Part shown: in pieces, positions 1-10,767 of the stretch | Position numbering within the stretch: position 1 is the stretch's first letter | How the letters are laid out: the number at the start of each line of letters is the position of its first letter | Assembly (NCBI GenBank): GCA_030770535.1 | Contig: JASVEC010000157.1 | Coordinates: forward strand, 1-39,379 | Length of the DNA: 39,379 bases | Source: Batkoa obscura | Taxonomy: Eukaryota; Entomophthoromycota; Entomophthoromycetes; Entomophthorales; Batkoaceae | Direction of reading: 5' to 3' | Notes under the pieces: generated by a model | Told to the model about the DNA's origin: nothing | Database searches by the model: none | What the model saw: only the letters and a program-made list of their open reading frames with translations | Made by a program: the position numbers and the translations under genes

Positions 1-1
1 A

Positions 2-1438
2 TACGAGCAAGTCAAATCGCCTGATAACAATAGAGAGCTATATGCTTCCTTTGGCAACTTCCAAAATATTCACCGGATAATGAGCTTGCGCAATATAATA
101 ATTCTACCAAAGCGCTCACCTACAACAGCAGAAGCTATATACCTTTCTGCATTATTAAAATCAAGTATAAATTTAGCAGCACTTGTGCGAAAACATTGGA
201 CTGATTATTTTAGTATATTTAATTTTGAAAACATAAACTATTTTAACTCAATAATAAATAAAGCTATAGATAATTATTTTGCTTATAACAATAAAACATT
301 TCCCATGTTTGTAAGAGAAAATTTCAAACTATCGTCAAAGAATGAGACTTTAAGAATGGCTATACTAGTGTGTGGTTTAAAATACATGGAGAAATGTGAA
401 ATTGCTAGTAATTTAATGGAATACTTTAAAGCTAAACTGAGGATAGTAATAGGTATACCACATCAGATTAAACCGAGCCTGAGCAATTTACAATCAATCG
501 CAGCATTGTTAGTAGGTTTTAGTTCTATTACTTGGATACGGGATCAATTTGAACTATATCTTGCCATATTTGAGAAGCTGGCACAAACCCTTGGGCTACA
601 TATGACATACAAAAATATGGATACCATGTATAAGCTAGAACGTGCCATGACATATTCCTCGATTACAATGATACAACTTGCATATAAATTAGTATCCGGG
701 AGTTATTTTTCAAAACCTGAAAGGCCTAGATATTTAAGTATAAAGTATATCGAAATTTTAGATAGGCTATTGACTTGCAAAATAGTCTCTACTGAAGATC
801 AAAACAGTAGAGCTTTTGATCTTGATTGCAATATTATTTTAAGTTCATTTTATAACGATTTCAGCCTTATCACTTTCTCAATACTTTTACTCAAAGAAAG
901 CCATATAGAACTGGGGAGCTGTGGTAGCTCTCTAAGTAGAACAATATTTAAACTAATGAACAAAGCAGATTTTCTGAGGAGCCATTATTATAAACTTTTG
1001 ATTTTAGTGGGAGTTATTAATAGTTCAAAAACACATCGCACTAAGGCATTGAAATATCAACAAATAATATTATTTTTTTCACACTATTTAAAATTTATTA
1101 TTCAATCTTTAAAATTCCCACAAATTTCCACTTTAAATGACTATAATCAAAGTAAAGAAATGAAAGAAACACATTATTTCAATACTATACTAATAGAATG
1201 CTATTTAGTCATTAGTTATGGGATAAGGCTACCCTCTTATCATATGTTTCATTTTGGTCTAGGGATGATTATTCAATGCTTAATATTCCTTTTAAAATAC
1301 AAAGGTAAAAGTATGTTGAATTTTAATGGTATTATTAAAGATGGAATAAACTATATGAATGGGTTAAGCAGTATCAATAATTTCTACAATTTAGCAACAG
1401 ATAATATTGAAAGTATTGAATACTCAAAAGTAAAATAG
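2..1438 (+). CDS. Zn2Cys6-type transcription factor paralogue, 5'-truncated by window edge
   Basis: The frame is open from base 2 to the stop at 1436-1438, giving about 478 visible residues. An ATG at 80 exists, but I do not take it as the start. Residues upstream of it (YEQVKSPDN...FQNIHRI) still align with the region after the zinc cluster of the complete paralogue at 3704-5428, so the DNA-binding N-terminus lies outside the window. Shared blocks are FPMFVRENFKLSSK, GLKYMEK, LRIVIGIPHQIKPSL, ITWIRDQFELYL, and near the C-terminus ILIECYLVISYG and FGLGMIIQCLIFLLKYKGKS. These correspond block by block to the 574-aa and 560-aa proteins at 3704 and 10768. By analogy it is a nuclear regulator whose middle domain is an all-helical fungal transcription-factor domain. 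No intron is visible. The target is unknown, and the presence of a zinc cluster is inferred from the paralogues, not seen. Confidence 0.8.
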   Translation, partial: YEQVKSPDNNRELYASFGNFQNIHRIMSLRNIIILPKRSPTTAEAIYLSALLKSSINLAALVRKHWTDYFSIFNFENINYFNSIINKAIDNYFAYNNKTFPMFVRENFKLSSKNETLRMAILVCGLKYMEKCEIASNLMEYFKAKLRIVIGIPHQIKPSLSNLQSIAALLVGFSSITWIRDQFELYLAIFEKLAQTLGLHMTYKNMDTMYKLERAMTYSSITMIQLAYKLVSGSYFSKPERPRYLSIKYIEILDRLLTCKIVSTEDQNSRAFDLDCNIILSSFYNDFSLITFSILLLKESHIELGSCGSSLSRTIFKLMNKADFLRSHYYKLLILVGVINSSKTHRTKALKYQQIILFFSHYLKFIIQSLKFPQISTLNDYNQSKEMKETHYFNTILIECYLVISYGIRLPSYHMFHFGLGMIIQCLIFLLKYKGKSMLNFNGIIKDGINYMNGLSSINNFYNLATDNIESIEYSKVK

Positions 1439-1814
1439 TGCCCTTTGTATTTTATCTTATTTTATTTTTTAATTCAAATAAAGGCACTTTTATAAAGGTT
1501 TTATTGTTTATAATAAGATTTACAATGTGAAAATAAATTGAATTTTTGAATAAACTAAGATTAACTAGTTGAAAAAAATATGTTATTAAATTATAATAAA
1601 TAGGCTATTTAAAAGAATATTTTCAATAGGATATTTTGAAAGTTATTAGAGCTTTGGAAATGATGTAGGTCCCTTTTTATAATATATCCTAGAACCAATT
1701 ACTTGAAAGATGTTGTCTATATTAATGATAAAATTTTTAAAAAACCTTGGCAAAATTTCTTAACTATTTTTTGTTATTTAAGAGTCATAACAAAGTAGTA
1801 TGCAAAAATTTATC

Positions 1815-1915
1815 TGGGGATGTTTTTTCTAGCTTCATCCTTTTTTTCGTTTTTTAAGTGCTATTTGAGTGAAAGGATTGTTAGTAAAACTCTTAAACAA
1901 AAAAATACATCTCCA
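1815..1915 (+). repeat. MITE copy 1
   Basis: Starts TGGGGATGT and ends ATCTCCA; about 101 bp. The core reads AAGTGCTATTTGAGTG, so both family CpG sites are TpG here. The flanking TA is not preserved, which suggests an older copy. Confidence 0.8.
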
Positions 1916-2875
1916 TCTTTTATCTTTTGTTGAAACGATTATTGCAGCCATGATATTTGATTCCAGATTTAAAAATATATATAAAATGACTAATTTCAAA
2001 CATTTCTCTATGTTTATAAAATTTAATAATTTAAGCTAATGTGAAAAGCTCTGATACATATTGTAAAACCCTAATGTTTAAATTATGTTTAAGGAAAACT
2101 ATAAAAGAATATTCTAGATGTCGCATAAATTATCTAATATACTTAAATTAAGAGTATACAAAGTCATATCTTTCAACTTGTAAGTTTCATTCTTTTTTTT
2201 AAAACAAATAAAATAAAACGAATAATAAAAAAGCTGACTAGTTAACAAAATATTTTAATATGCCGATTCTTTTCGTTTAAAGAGGATTGTAACTTTGGGT
2301 GTTTTATTACATTAATAATAAAATATTGGATACTTAAGTTGCCCAGATTAAGGGATAAAGTCACCAATGAAGTTCCTTTAATAAACTGAGAATTACACAA
2401 CTGATCCTTATTTTCGAAAGCAATAGGAAAGTGGAATATAGCCCACTCCACTTATGTTTTCTAAAATATTGCCCATAAATAATATTTAGTTTAACTACGT
2501 TATGCTTCAAATTAATAAATAAACTGTTTTGGATCTTACAAAATTTACATTTTGTATTTTATATTTTATATTTTTTAAATATTTCGATTCTTTATTCTAA
2601 ATATTACTTTTTCTTTTTTTACAAACTTTTATAAAATTCAACTAAGCTGAGCCAAAAATATGAATTTGTATCTTGTTATAAATATATACATGTAATGTTC
2701 ATTTTGGATTATAAAAATTAAGACATATATTTAGTATACTTAAATCATACTCCCAATGTGAACAAATATTAAGCGATATTGAAAATGCTAAAATTTATGT
2801 TTATGTGGCTTCTCTTGGTAAATCACCTTTCTATTTATAGTGTGTTGTTTCATAATAGTATAGTAAAAATTAACA

Positions 2876-2976
2876 TGGAGCTGTTTTTTTGGTTTCATAA
2901 CTTTTTCCATTTTCTAAGCGCTATTTGAGCGGGGAGATTGTTAGTAAAATTATTAAGCAAAAAAAATACATCTTCA
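2876..2976 (+). repeat. MITE copy 2
   Basis: Degenerate termini (TGGAGCTGT ... ATCTTCA), but the core AAGCGCTATTTGAGCG keeps both CpG sites. Internal poly-T and poly-A lengths differ from the other copies. Confidence 0.75.
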
Positions 2977-3703
2977 CATGTTAAACAAAATTAAGTATAT
3001 TGCATTTTTATTTATAAATCATTTGAAAAATCACATAATATAATTTTTAAATTAGAATACAAACTTTCTTGTAGACATTTATTATGGCTCTTTTTAGCTT
3101 TTATAAAACTCTCGAGACATTTTTGTAAAGCACGAAACTAAAAGTCACTTGATATATGATGGAACATTTCATTAATAATTAAATATGATAACAATTTCGT
3201 ATTTATTATTAAATCATATGCTATTAAATCATTAGGCAGAAGTTTACAAATCCTAATAGAATTTTTTATGGCTTAACTCATGAAGGTTAAATGAGTACAA
3301 ACATAGCAACTGACTCCCTTTTACACTAAATAAAAAGCCATGTATATCGTTATGGTTTTGCTTAAGTAAAATAATTGACATAGCTATGCCAATATCTGTT
3401 AAGCTGAAACTCAGAATTATCACTTCTTATAAATTTATACTATAGAGGCTATTAATAGAAATAGGAATATTTAGTGCATATATTAAATTTTTGTTAATAA
3501 ACAAGATTTAAATTATAGTGTAATTACGGTAATGAATAAACTAAATAAATGTGTTATTGGCCTTGAAATAGGAATAACTGAGGCAGATTTTAGATAAATT
3601 AATCAATAAGCTTTGGATATCTAGTACCTCAAATTTTTGCGACTTTCGTAAAAGTATATTAAAACCTTTCTAACTTTTTTACTTTTTATTTTTGTAATAT
3701 TGA

Positions 3704-5428
3704 ATGCAATCAAACATACAAACTACTTCCCGTAGTTCAACTAGATGCGACAGATGCATAAAGCTTCATCGAAAATGTAATAGATCATTACCAAATTGTC
3801 AATATTGCGAAAAAAGGAAAGCGTTGTGCACTTATTTAACAAAGAATATATATAGCAAACAGCTGCTTACAATAGAGGATAATATATCTAGTTTTAAGCT
3901 AGAAGGGTCAGCAAAAAAAAGGGTCGCAAATAAAGCTAAATTGCAAAAAGAAAAAATAGAAAGCAAAGATATGCATAACAAGGGATTGCAGCTAGTTAAA
4001 TCAATAAAGGCTTTTCAAAATCAAACGGTATTAGAAATATTTAGAAGCTATCCAGACAAGAGGTCTTTCCAAAATTTGATGACTTTATTTCAATATCCAT
4101 CACTATTTAGTCAAAACGAGAATCAATCTGTTTTGCTAGACCTAAGCTTAAAATTTGCACCATTAGTAAAGAGCCAAAGAACACTTAGACCACATAGTAT
4201 ACCAGAAACAAGAAGGATAGTAAATTTAAATTTAATATTAAATAAAGCGTATGAGAGTTTTTTTATGTATAGTAATAAAATATTCCCAGTACTTATAAGG
4301 TCACATTTTGATATTTCTTCAAAGGAAGATCCTTTAAAAATGTCGATATTATTAGTTGGTTTAACCTATATGGAAAAAAGTGAAGTAACTAACTACCTTG
4401 AAGGATATTTCAAAAGCAAACTTAGAATTTATCTTGGTACACCTCATTTAATCAAACCGACGTTACAAAATGTGCAAGCAATTTCTGTACTATTATTTTA
4501 TTCACATTCAATTAATTGGGTTTATTCTCAATTTACAAATTATCTTGGATATTGTGCAAAAGCAATCCACCTTTTAGGCCTAGATTCCTATTCCAATAAA
4601 ATCCATCCACATAAGTTACTCGAAAGAGCCATGCTGTACTCATGCCTAACAATGCTTCAAACTTTTATTATTTTAATAACTGGATTTTATTTGTCTATGC
4701 CACGAAAGCCAAAATATTTGTTATATCAATATTTTAACGTTAGGGTTAACCTTGCAATGAATAACAAAGTGATGCTTATTACCAAAGAAAGCTTTGATAT
4801 AAGTTGCAAAATTACGATGTGTTCATTTTATTGTGATTTAAGTTTAATAGCGTTCCATATTCGTTTACTAAAAGAAAGTTATATAGTCTGTAATGATGAT
4901 ATAAGGATAAAAGAAGTAACAACACATCTGTTGAACAAAATTAAAAAAGTGAAAGAGCATTACTTTACTATAATTATTCAACTAGGTATACCATCATATA
5001 CAGGAAGCTTAAATCCATCAATTCGAGTCTATATAAATGTCATATTATTTCTTTGTCATTTTTTGAAATTTTTTTCATTATCTCTAAAATTTTATCATCC
5101 TATGCAAATAGATACATCTCACTTTTCAACTCAGTTTTCACTAGAAAACGAAACAAAATATTTAAACGAAATATTAATTGAGTGCCATTTAACTATTATT
5201 TATGGTACAAAGTTAAAGATACTTGAGATGTTTAGCTTTGGGTTGGGTATAATTACTCAATGTATCATCTTTCTTATTCGGTATAAAGCAAAAAGCAGTC
5301 TAAGTTTCAATAATACGGTTGAAAATGGATTATACTATTTGAAACAGTCAAGTAAAATTGAAATATTTCACACCATGGCTACTATCAATATTAATATTAT
5401 TGAATACATCAAAAGTAAATATGCTTGA
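3704..5428 (+). CDS. Zn2Cys6 binuclear-cluster transcription factor, 574 aa
   Basis: Complete single-exon gene. The N-terminal Gal4-type zinc cluster has Cys15, 18, 25, 32, 35 and 42 in the pattern C-x2-C-x6-C-x6-C-x2-C-x6-C, followed by basic residues. The start at 3704 is supported because the cluster begins 14 residues later, as usual in this class. Next come a short motif (TIEDNISSFKLE, residues 56-67), a lysine-rich linker (70-100), FQNLMTLFQYPS (122-133), and a helical middle region (about 175-290) with HFDISSK, KSKLRIYLGTPHLIKPTL and INWVYSQFTNYL. A conserved C-terminal block (about 511-574) begins FGLGIITQCIIFL. The same order occurs in the proteins at 2-1438 and 10768-12450, so this is a local paralogous family. 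Role: sequence-specific nuclear DNA binding, probably as a dimer at CGG-type half-sites (class knowledge). Regulon unknown. The lack of introns contrasts with the core genes in this window. Confidence 0.93.
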   Translation: MQSNIQTTSRSSTRCDRCIKLHRKCNRSLPNCQYCEKRKALCTYLTKNIYSKQLLTIEDNISSFKLEGSAKKRVANKAKLQKEKIESKDMHNKGLQLVKSIKAFQNQTVLEIFRSYPDKRSFQNLMTLFQYPSLFSQNENQSVLLDLSLKFAPLVKSQRTLRPHSIPETRRIVNLNLILNKAYESFFMYSNKIFPVLIRSHFDISSKEDPLKMSILLVGLTYMEKSEVTNYLEGYFKSKLRIYLGTPHLIKPTLQNVQAISVLLFYSHSINWVYSQFTNYLGYCAKAIHLLGLDSYSNKIHPHKLLERAMLYSCLTMLQTFIILITGFYLSMPRKPKYLLYQYFNVRVNLAMNNKVMLITKESFDISCKITMCSFYCDLSLIAFHIRLLKESYIVCNDDIRIKEVTTHLLNKIKKVKEHYFTIIIQLGIPSYTGSLNPSIRVYINVILFLCHFLKFFSLSLKFYHPMQIDTSHFSTQFSLENETKYLNEILIECHLTIIYGTKLKILEMFSFGLGIITQCIIFLIRYKAKSSLSFNNTVENGLYYLKQSSKIEIFHTMATININIIEYIKSKYA

Positions 5429-6044
5429 AATTTAAATTTTAATAAACTTTCAACTTCATTGTTTTATAAGCTATTGAATGTTAATACTATTTATTATTTA
5501 TAATTTATCAAATAAAATTCTTATATTCGACTAAAAAGTAAAAAATAAATAATGGGATATTCTTTTTAACTTCATTACTTTTTCTATTTTAAGCACTACT
5601 TGAGTGGAAAGATTGTAGTAAAATTCTTAAACAAAAAAACACACCCCCTAATATTATTAAACTATGTTTAAACAAATTTGTAAAAATAAAATCAAAATCA
5701 AACAAATAATAACATGTAAAGCCAATCTTCCTGTATACCCTTAATACCTTAAAGCAGCCGCTACTCTTTATATTTATCATTTGATCATATTAAAGTTTAC
5801 CAAGTAGTAAAAATGAAATAAATATAGTCAAATATTCAATTAATGGCTTTAAGTGTATACACAGATCCTTGGTACATACTTATTCTTTTCGTGTTTATTA
5901 TCTCAAATATAAAGTAAATGACCACGATTTTATATAAAACTTGAATTAATTGCTTATTATGGCCCTTTGTATGAAAAATTAGCATTGAAAGTGTAAAAAA
6001 TTTGATTGTATTATCTCATTACACATTATTTTATTGTTACAATT
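5429..6044. other. Intergenic region between convergent regulator genes
   Basis: About 0.6 kb between the 3' ends of two transcription-factor genes. It contains one MITE copy (5553-5648). No other gene or RNA was recognised; minus-strand frames here are repeat-derived or random. Confidence 0.55.
5553..5648 (+). repeat. MITE copy 3
   Basis: About 96 bp, TGGGATATT ... CACCCCC. The core AAGCACTACTTGAGTG has CpA at site 1 and TpG at site 2, so the small CACT/AGTG stem still pairs. It lies 124 bp after the stop codon of the upstream gene. Confidence 0.78.
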
Positions 6045-7748
6045 TTAATTAAAATATGAAAGTTGGTTAAAAGTAGTTGCTAGATGTCTTGGTAATTCAT
6101 AGTGATCAAGGGCACTCTTAATGGAATCTAAAGCAAACCTAGCTTGGCTTGAGACTCTTTTACTGTTATATGTTTGTAATAGATTTAGTTTTTCTATCAT
6201 TTTCAAACAAATATTCTCACTTTTGTTGTATAACTCTAAGTAGTTGTTATCTTTAAAATGCAGTATATTGAAATAAAAATATATACTATATATTATTTGA
6301 CTTAAATAGGGTAGCTCATAATTTGCGTGGTATTGAATCTCATCGCCTCTAGGAGTAAGTTTAATAAATGAAGTATTTTTTAGTACATTTAAGTAGATAT
6401 CTTTATCTAAAAAGCTTTCACTAATCTTGTTAGAAATCTCGAATAGCAACTCTATTTCATGTCTTGGAAAAATAATTGGTTTTGGGTATATCAACACTGA
6501 AGGGTAATACAATGAAATAAAATTTGTTTGTTGTATAATATAAAAATAATAATGCAAATTAGAGCCGTAATTATCTTCTCGATCACCGTCAAATTGATAG
6601 GTTTGATTCAAGTTTAGAATAGAAACCAAACAAAAACTGAAATCATCTGAAGATAATTTTAATTCTTCGACTGGTATTTTAGAATAATCTTTTTCATTAT
6701 ACTTTAGTTTTAATTTGTATACATGATTGGCTATTTTCATATTAACTTCTCCTATATTCTTTACAACTGTGGTTTGTAACCACTCTCCAACAAGTCCCTT
6801 TTTAACTAAAGATTTAAAATCGAAGTTGTTTACTTTCCTACTATTTTGAATGAATGGTGATAGTACCTGAATATCAAAACGTATTAAAGGAAAATCAGGT
6901 ATGGTAGAGCATAATATAAGATAATTTACATACAGCGTTTTCCAAAGCTTGGTTCCTTTTTCAAAATCACTAGAATTAGCAAACTGGTTATCACAATTGT
7001 TATAATTCAAGCATTCTGCCATTCTGATAGCAGAAGTGTAATAAAGTTTGGCTTTAGCATAATTGAAATGTGTTAAACTAACATAGGTTAGCAAGCCAAG
7101 CGCAACAATATCGCTATAAGTAGGTGAGGAATAAGCCAGTGGTAAGAGCTGCTTTATTTTCCTTAAGCAGCTCCCATATATATATTTGTAAAGGCTTCCC
7201 TTGCGAGATAGTGTAAACCTTGCTAACATTGCTAAATATGCGCAAGATAATAAATCAGGCTTTCGATTTAGATCAACGTATTCATTCAAATTCTCAAACC
7301 ATAATTTATAAGGATCGATTACTTTGACAAAAACTTCTCTCCCTTGTTCTAAGAATGTACCATATTTTTGTCCGATATTTATTATTATTTTATTATCTAT
7401 AGTAAAATAACGTTCATTTGAGTCATAGTATTTGTGAAAATTTAATATAGCCGACTTTATCTTATACTCATAAGCGAGTATCTCTGTCTCATATTCGATA
7501 CATTTTATGTTATTTTCATTCAACTCTTTTAAAATAACATTAATCCATCTTATATATTCTAAAAATCTTAATTAGTATTATTTGATTATTTTAAAATTAC
7601 CATATGTTAGACCTTTAATATCCTTATTACTACACTGTAATATACTTTTAGAATTGTTTATTAATATCTCCAAGTTGTCAAGTCTTATTCTAAACGCGTC
7701 CGCTTGGCTTCTTATTTTTTGGGGTCGATTCCTCTTTTTTACTTCCAT
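6045..7748 (-). CDS. Fungal-specific transcription-factor-domain protein without zinc cluster, 553 aa
   Basis: Two exons, 7748-7601 and 7558-6045. The 42-nt intron (7559-7600) begins GTAATT, has a TACTAAT branch site and ends TTTTTAG; joining it gives 554 whole codons with the stop. Residues 1-30 (MEVKKRNRPQKIRSQADAF...) resemble the basic linker and short coiled coil that normally follow a Zn2Cys6 cluster. The segment ALGLLTYVSLTHF...AIRMAECLNYN matches the helical signature of the fungal transcription-factor domain (Fungal_trans/PF04082-like). No cysteine cluster is seen in this protein or encoded in the roughly 480 bp upstream, so either DNA binding was lost or a distant 5' exon is missed. 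The ATG at 7748 is used because an in-frame TGA lies two codons before it. It does not align closely with the three zinc-cluster paralogues nearby. Function is unknown; it could be a cofactor-like regulator. Confidence 0.8.
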
Positions 7749-8228
7749 TTTTCAAAGAATGATTAGAGAAGCTTGGCAAACTTAACAAATTTTAATCAAA
7801 CTGGATTTCACTAAAAACTTATAATTTGGTTCAATTATTTAACTAAAATTGCAAATTTGGTTCAATCCTAAGTAGTGGCTTTAAATGGTGACTGTTTTAC
7901 AAAGGGGCAAAATCGTGAAAATTCTAGAACATGAGAAATTTTAATTAATTTGAAAAGGGTCAAAATTTAAAATCATTTTAATAATATTGACCTCAAATAT
8001 CAAATATCGATAAATTAGCTACAGTTTCATTACTGTTTGATTCATGACAATATTAGTATTGTTTATTGTTTATCTTTAATATATGATGTATTGACTTTTT
8101 ACTATTCCTTTTAACTTAATTATCAAAAAATAGGCTAGAAACCAAACAAATTATGAATAAATTAGTTTATTAAAATTCTAAACAGGCTAATATCACTAGC
8201 TAAATATTGAAATAACTTTTAAGACGCC
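7749..8228. other. Intergenic promoter region of the 6045-7748 gene
   Basis: A 480-bp region upstream of the minus-strand regulator and downstream of the adenylate-kinase-like gene. Searched on the minus strand for an exon with six closely spaced cysteine codons; none was found. It contains the 13-bp direct repeat listed separately. Confidence 0.5.
7823..7866. promoter_or_regulatory. Direct repeat AATTTGGTTCAAT x2 in promoter
   Basis: The 13-mer AATTTGGTTCAAT occurs at 7823-7835 and again at 7854-7866, a 31-bp period of about three helical turns. It lies 75-118 bp upstream of the start codon at 7748. The spacing suits a pair of factor-binding sites, but this is inference from sequence alone. 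Confidence 0.3.
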
Positions 8229-9302
8229 TTAAATAAAAAAACTCTCTAAAGCGGAATGATTTGAGTTCTTAAACCCATGCCAGATAGGCTTTGCGTTCTT
8301 TGATTGAATAGGATTAAGTTGACTGGATTCTGGTTGAGGGTAAGAAGAATTAAAAATTTCTAATAAATTGGTAATCACTTCTTGAAGTTGACAGTCTGCA
8401 TTTATCATATGGAATGGAAAATGTTTCATCAAACATGTTACTGAACCCATGTTTTGTTCAAAAGCTTTGTAACGGGTAAGAACAAGTTGTTCACTAAGAT
8501 CAGTACATCTTTCTTCTATAAGGCTTCCTTTACCACTTTCCAACACCTTTTGATTATGCAATTTGGCTTGCATACCCCTTTGCATCTGACGAACTAAACT
8601 GGTTTGTTTTGAAATATACAAAATGGCTACTTTAAAAGAAGGTAAAGGGAAACGTTGGGTCAAACCAGTGTTTAGAGAAGATTGATTAAGCTGCTTTAAC
8701 TTGTTAGAAAGATGAACTAAACAGTCTACCTGTATCTGGGTTCTCGGAAATCCATCTACAATTAATGGTACTGATTGATCACGTTCCATACATGCAAATA
8801 TTAAATGTTCTAATACCGTAGCATCATCAATCATTATACCTTGATCAATTAGTTCTTTCATTGCCGGTGATTTTAATAAAGAACTCATACAAATTGGCGT
8901 ATTTGTTGAGCGCTGGGCTTCAATTATATGCGGCGTAACCGTACCCTTTCCTGAGCCTGGTGCTCCAATTAAAAACAAGATATCTCTTGGCATGGTAAAA
9001 TTAAGTAAACCTACTTCATTTTCTATTTTTTCCCACACTCTATCAAACAATTGTTTTGATTCTGTAACGTTGATGTCTTGAGTAGAAACTGAACTTTTTT
9101 CTACTAATAATGAGGATGCAGGTTCAAAGTTAGAACTGGTAGTAGACAAATTGCGCTCCTGTTGTTTGAAAGTAGAAATTGGCTTATTTGGAGTAGAGTA
9201 GGTTTGTAGTAATGGTTTATAACTAAATCTTAAGGTCGGAGATAATACACCACGTAATGGACGAGCTAAAGGAGATATAATCTTTGGGCTTAAAGTATTC
9301 AT
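8229..9302 (-). CDS. Mitochondrial adenylate-kinase-family nucleoside monophosphate kinase, 357 aa
   Basis: Single exon from the ATG at 9302. The first 48 residues contain no Asp or Glu and are rich in Arg, Ser and Thr, typical of a mitochondrial targeting peptide. The P-loop GAPGSGKGT is at residues 113-121, the NMP-binding/switch motif DGFPRT at 183-188, and the late motif ERCTDLSEQLVLTRYKAFEQ at about 264-283 supplies the Arg/Asp expected to contact the nucleotides. It should transfer phosphate between ATP and AMP (or another NMP) inside mitochondria. There is no cysteine-type zinc LID; the region between the ISKQTSLVRQMQRG helix and ERCTD is short and atypical. It resembles the divergent organellar adenylate-kinase-like proteins of plants and fungi more than classical Adk1/Adk2. 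The substrate is therefore less certain than the fold. It is the only non-regulator gene in the left 12 kb. Confidence 0.88.
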   Translation of the reverse strand: MNTLSPKIISPLARPLRGVLSPTLRFSYKPLLQTYSTPNKPISTFKQQERNLSTTSSNFEPASSLLVEKSSVSTQDINVTESKQLFDRVWEKIENEVGLLNFTMPRDILFLIGAPGSGKGTVTPHIIEAQRSTNTPICMSSLLKSPAMKELIDQGIMIDDATVLEHLIFACMERDQSVPLIVDGFPRTQIQVDCLVHLSNKLKQLNQSSLNTGLTQRFPLPSFKVAILYISKQTSLVRQMQRGMQAKLHNQKVLESGKGSLIEERCTDLSEQLVLTRYKAFEQNMGSVTCLMKHFPFHMINADCQLQEVITNLLEIFNSSYPQPESSQLNPIQSKNAKPIWHGFKNSNHSALESFFI

Positions 9303-10767
9303 TTTAAACTAAAACTATTGAATTAAATAAAAAATGATAAATTTAGTTTTATATTTCCATTAAAATAAGTTGGAAGTGATGTTAAAGATTGAATTAATAG
9401 ATTTGAATCTTAAATTTGGATCTTGTTTGTTTAAATATTAGCTAAATTTGATATATTGGGGATGGAGTTTTATTCAAATATTTTAATTTGGGAATTAAGC
9501 CAATGAAATTTTACTTTTTGCCCCACCCCCATTTTAAGCTTTATAGTTATTTAGGGTTTTAATTAGTGGATTAAAGAGGGGCATCAGGTTGATCTAAAAG
9601 GTAATAAAAATTACCAATCATTTAATCATTATTGAAATAATGCTTAGTTGATTACGTTAAAATAAAAGGGAAAATGTTATGTTGGTAAAGGATATGATCT
9701 CACCTTCTGCTTAAAATATATAATATCCGATTTAAGCAGAGTTATAAATAGTATCAAATTTGTAAGAAACTTACAAACTATATTGTTATTAAGCGATGAT
9801 AAAGAATTTTATTAATTTATAATAATATTGTTTTTGAAAGTATAAAATAGTAAGTAATTAATATAAAATAAATAAAATTAAAACAAAGTTACAATTTCAC
9901 ATAAGTTTATTGAAATATTAACAAATTTGGGTACATTATAGTCGGTATTGGTTAAACATTAAAATTTAATATCAAATATTAACTTTGTCTTGCGAAATAA
10001 GCACTAGACCTATATACCATAAGTGGGGTCATTGATCAATATTGTTTTTATGCGCGATAGCTTAAAGCCGTATAATTATAATATTAAATTCAAACACTTT
10101 AAAGTGTAAAACATAATAACCGCTTGCTAACAAATTATTATAAATTAACTTAATTGCATTACTACATTAATAAATTAGGTATTTTAAGAAAAGGCTTTTA
10201 GAGAGAACTGAAATTAATATTAGTATACTTACCTGTATGTATGAATAATATCAGAAAACATTATATGTGGTACCTCATAAAGCTCTTACTAATTTATAAC
10301 TCCTCCAAGATTTTAAAAAATAATACTACATGTCTTACTAAAAGTTAAGGGCAGTAGTTATAATCAATAGTAGTAATATTATTAAAAACGTTAGCCATTT
10401 TTTATTGTTTAGTCTCTCTATATTTAGTATATTCCTTGATTTAAAAAGTTTAATAAAATCACTAATAAAATAGTAAAAAGCTTGTAGTAATTAAAGTTGC
10501 TGTAAAAGGATAAAAACATAATAAAATATAACGAAAATAAGACTATAAATATATTATTTGATTTTTATAAGCTTTGGATGGTGCTAGATATAAATGAGTT
10601 TGGTAAAATTTTATTCTAATTTTATTCCTTGTAATTTTGGGGTAAAGTTAATGTAAGAATTCTTTATAGTGCATTTTGTAAACAATATTAAAATTGAAAT
10701 TAGAATTAAAATCCAAGTATTTTATTTAATTTGTGACTTTACTGCTTATAAGCTAACTTAGTTGTAC
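9303..10767. other. 1.5-kb AT-rich intergenic region
   Basis: No gene was recognised. It contains a perfect 10-bp inverted repeat (9706-9740, listed separately) and no copy of the window's MITE family. Confidence 0.5.
9706..9740. repeat. Perfect 10-bp inverted repeat with 15-nt loop
   Basis: TCTGCTTAAA at 9706-9715 is the exact reverse complement of TTTAAGCAGA at 9731-9740. It lies about 400 bp upstream of the adenylate-kinase-like start. It could be a regulator site or remnant termini of a short element; no T-tract suggests a terminator. Confidence 0.4.

Larger units (their letters stand above)
1439..3703. other. 2.3-kb AT-rich intergenic region with two MITE copies
   Basis: No supported gene. 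It holds two divergent copies of the roughly 100-bp repeat (1815-1915 and 2876-2976). The rest is A/T-rich sequence with stops in all frames; an open frame of 69 codons on the minus strand at 2242-2451 has no recognisable homology. The promoter of the gene at 3704 must lie in the last few hundred bases. Confidence 0.6.

Noticed and set aside
80-82. ATG at 80 as the start of the first regulator gene
   Set aside because: The frame stays open to the window edge and the upstream residues still align with the paralogue, so the start lies outside.
2242-2451. 69-codon open frame on the minus strand
   Set aside because: No recognisable domain, no repeat association, no neighbouring exon in phase; consistent with chance.
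7854-7870. GGTTCAATCC resembling a tRNA T-arm
   Set aside because: No acceptor, D-arm or anticodon stem could be placed around it; it is part of a direct repeat in a promoter.
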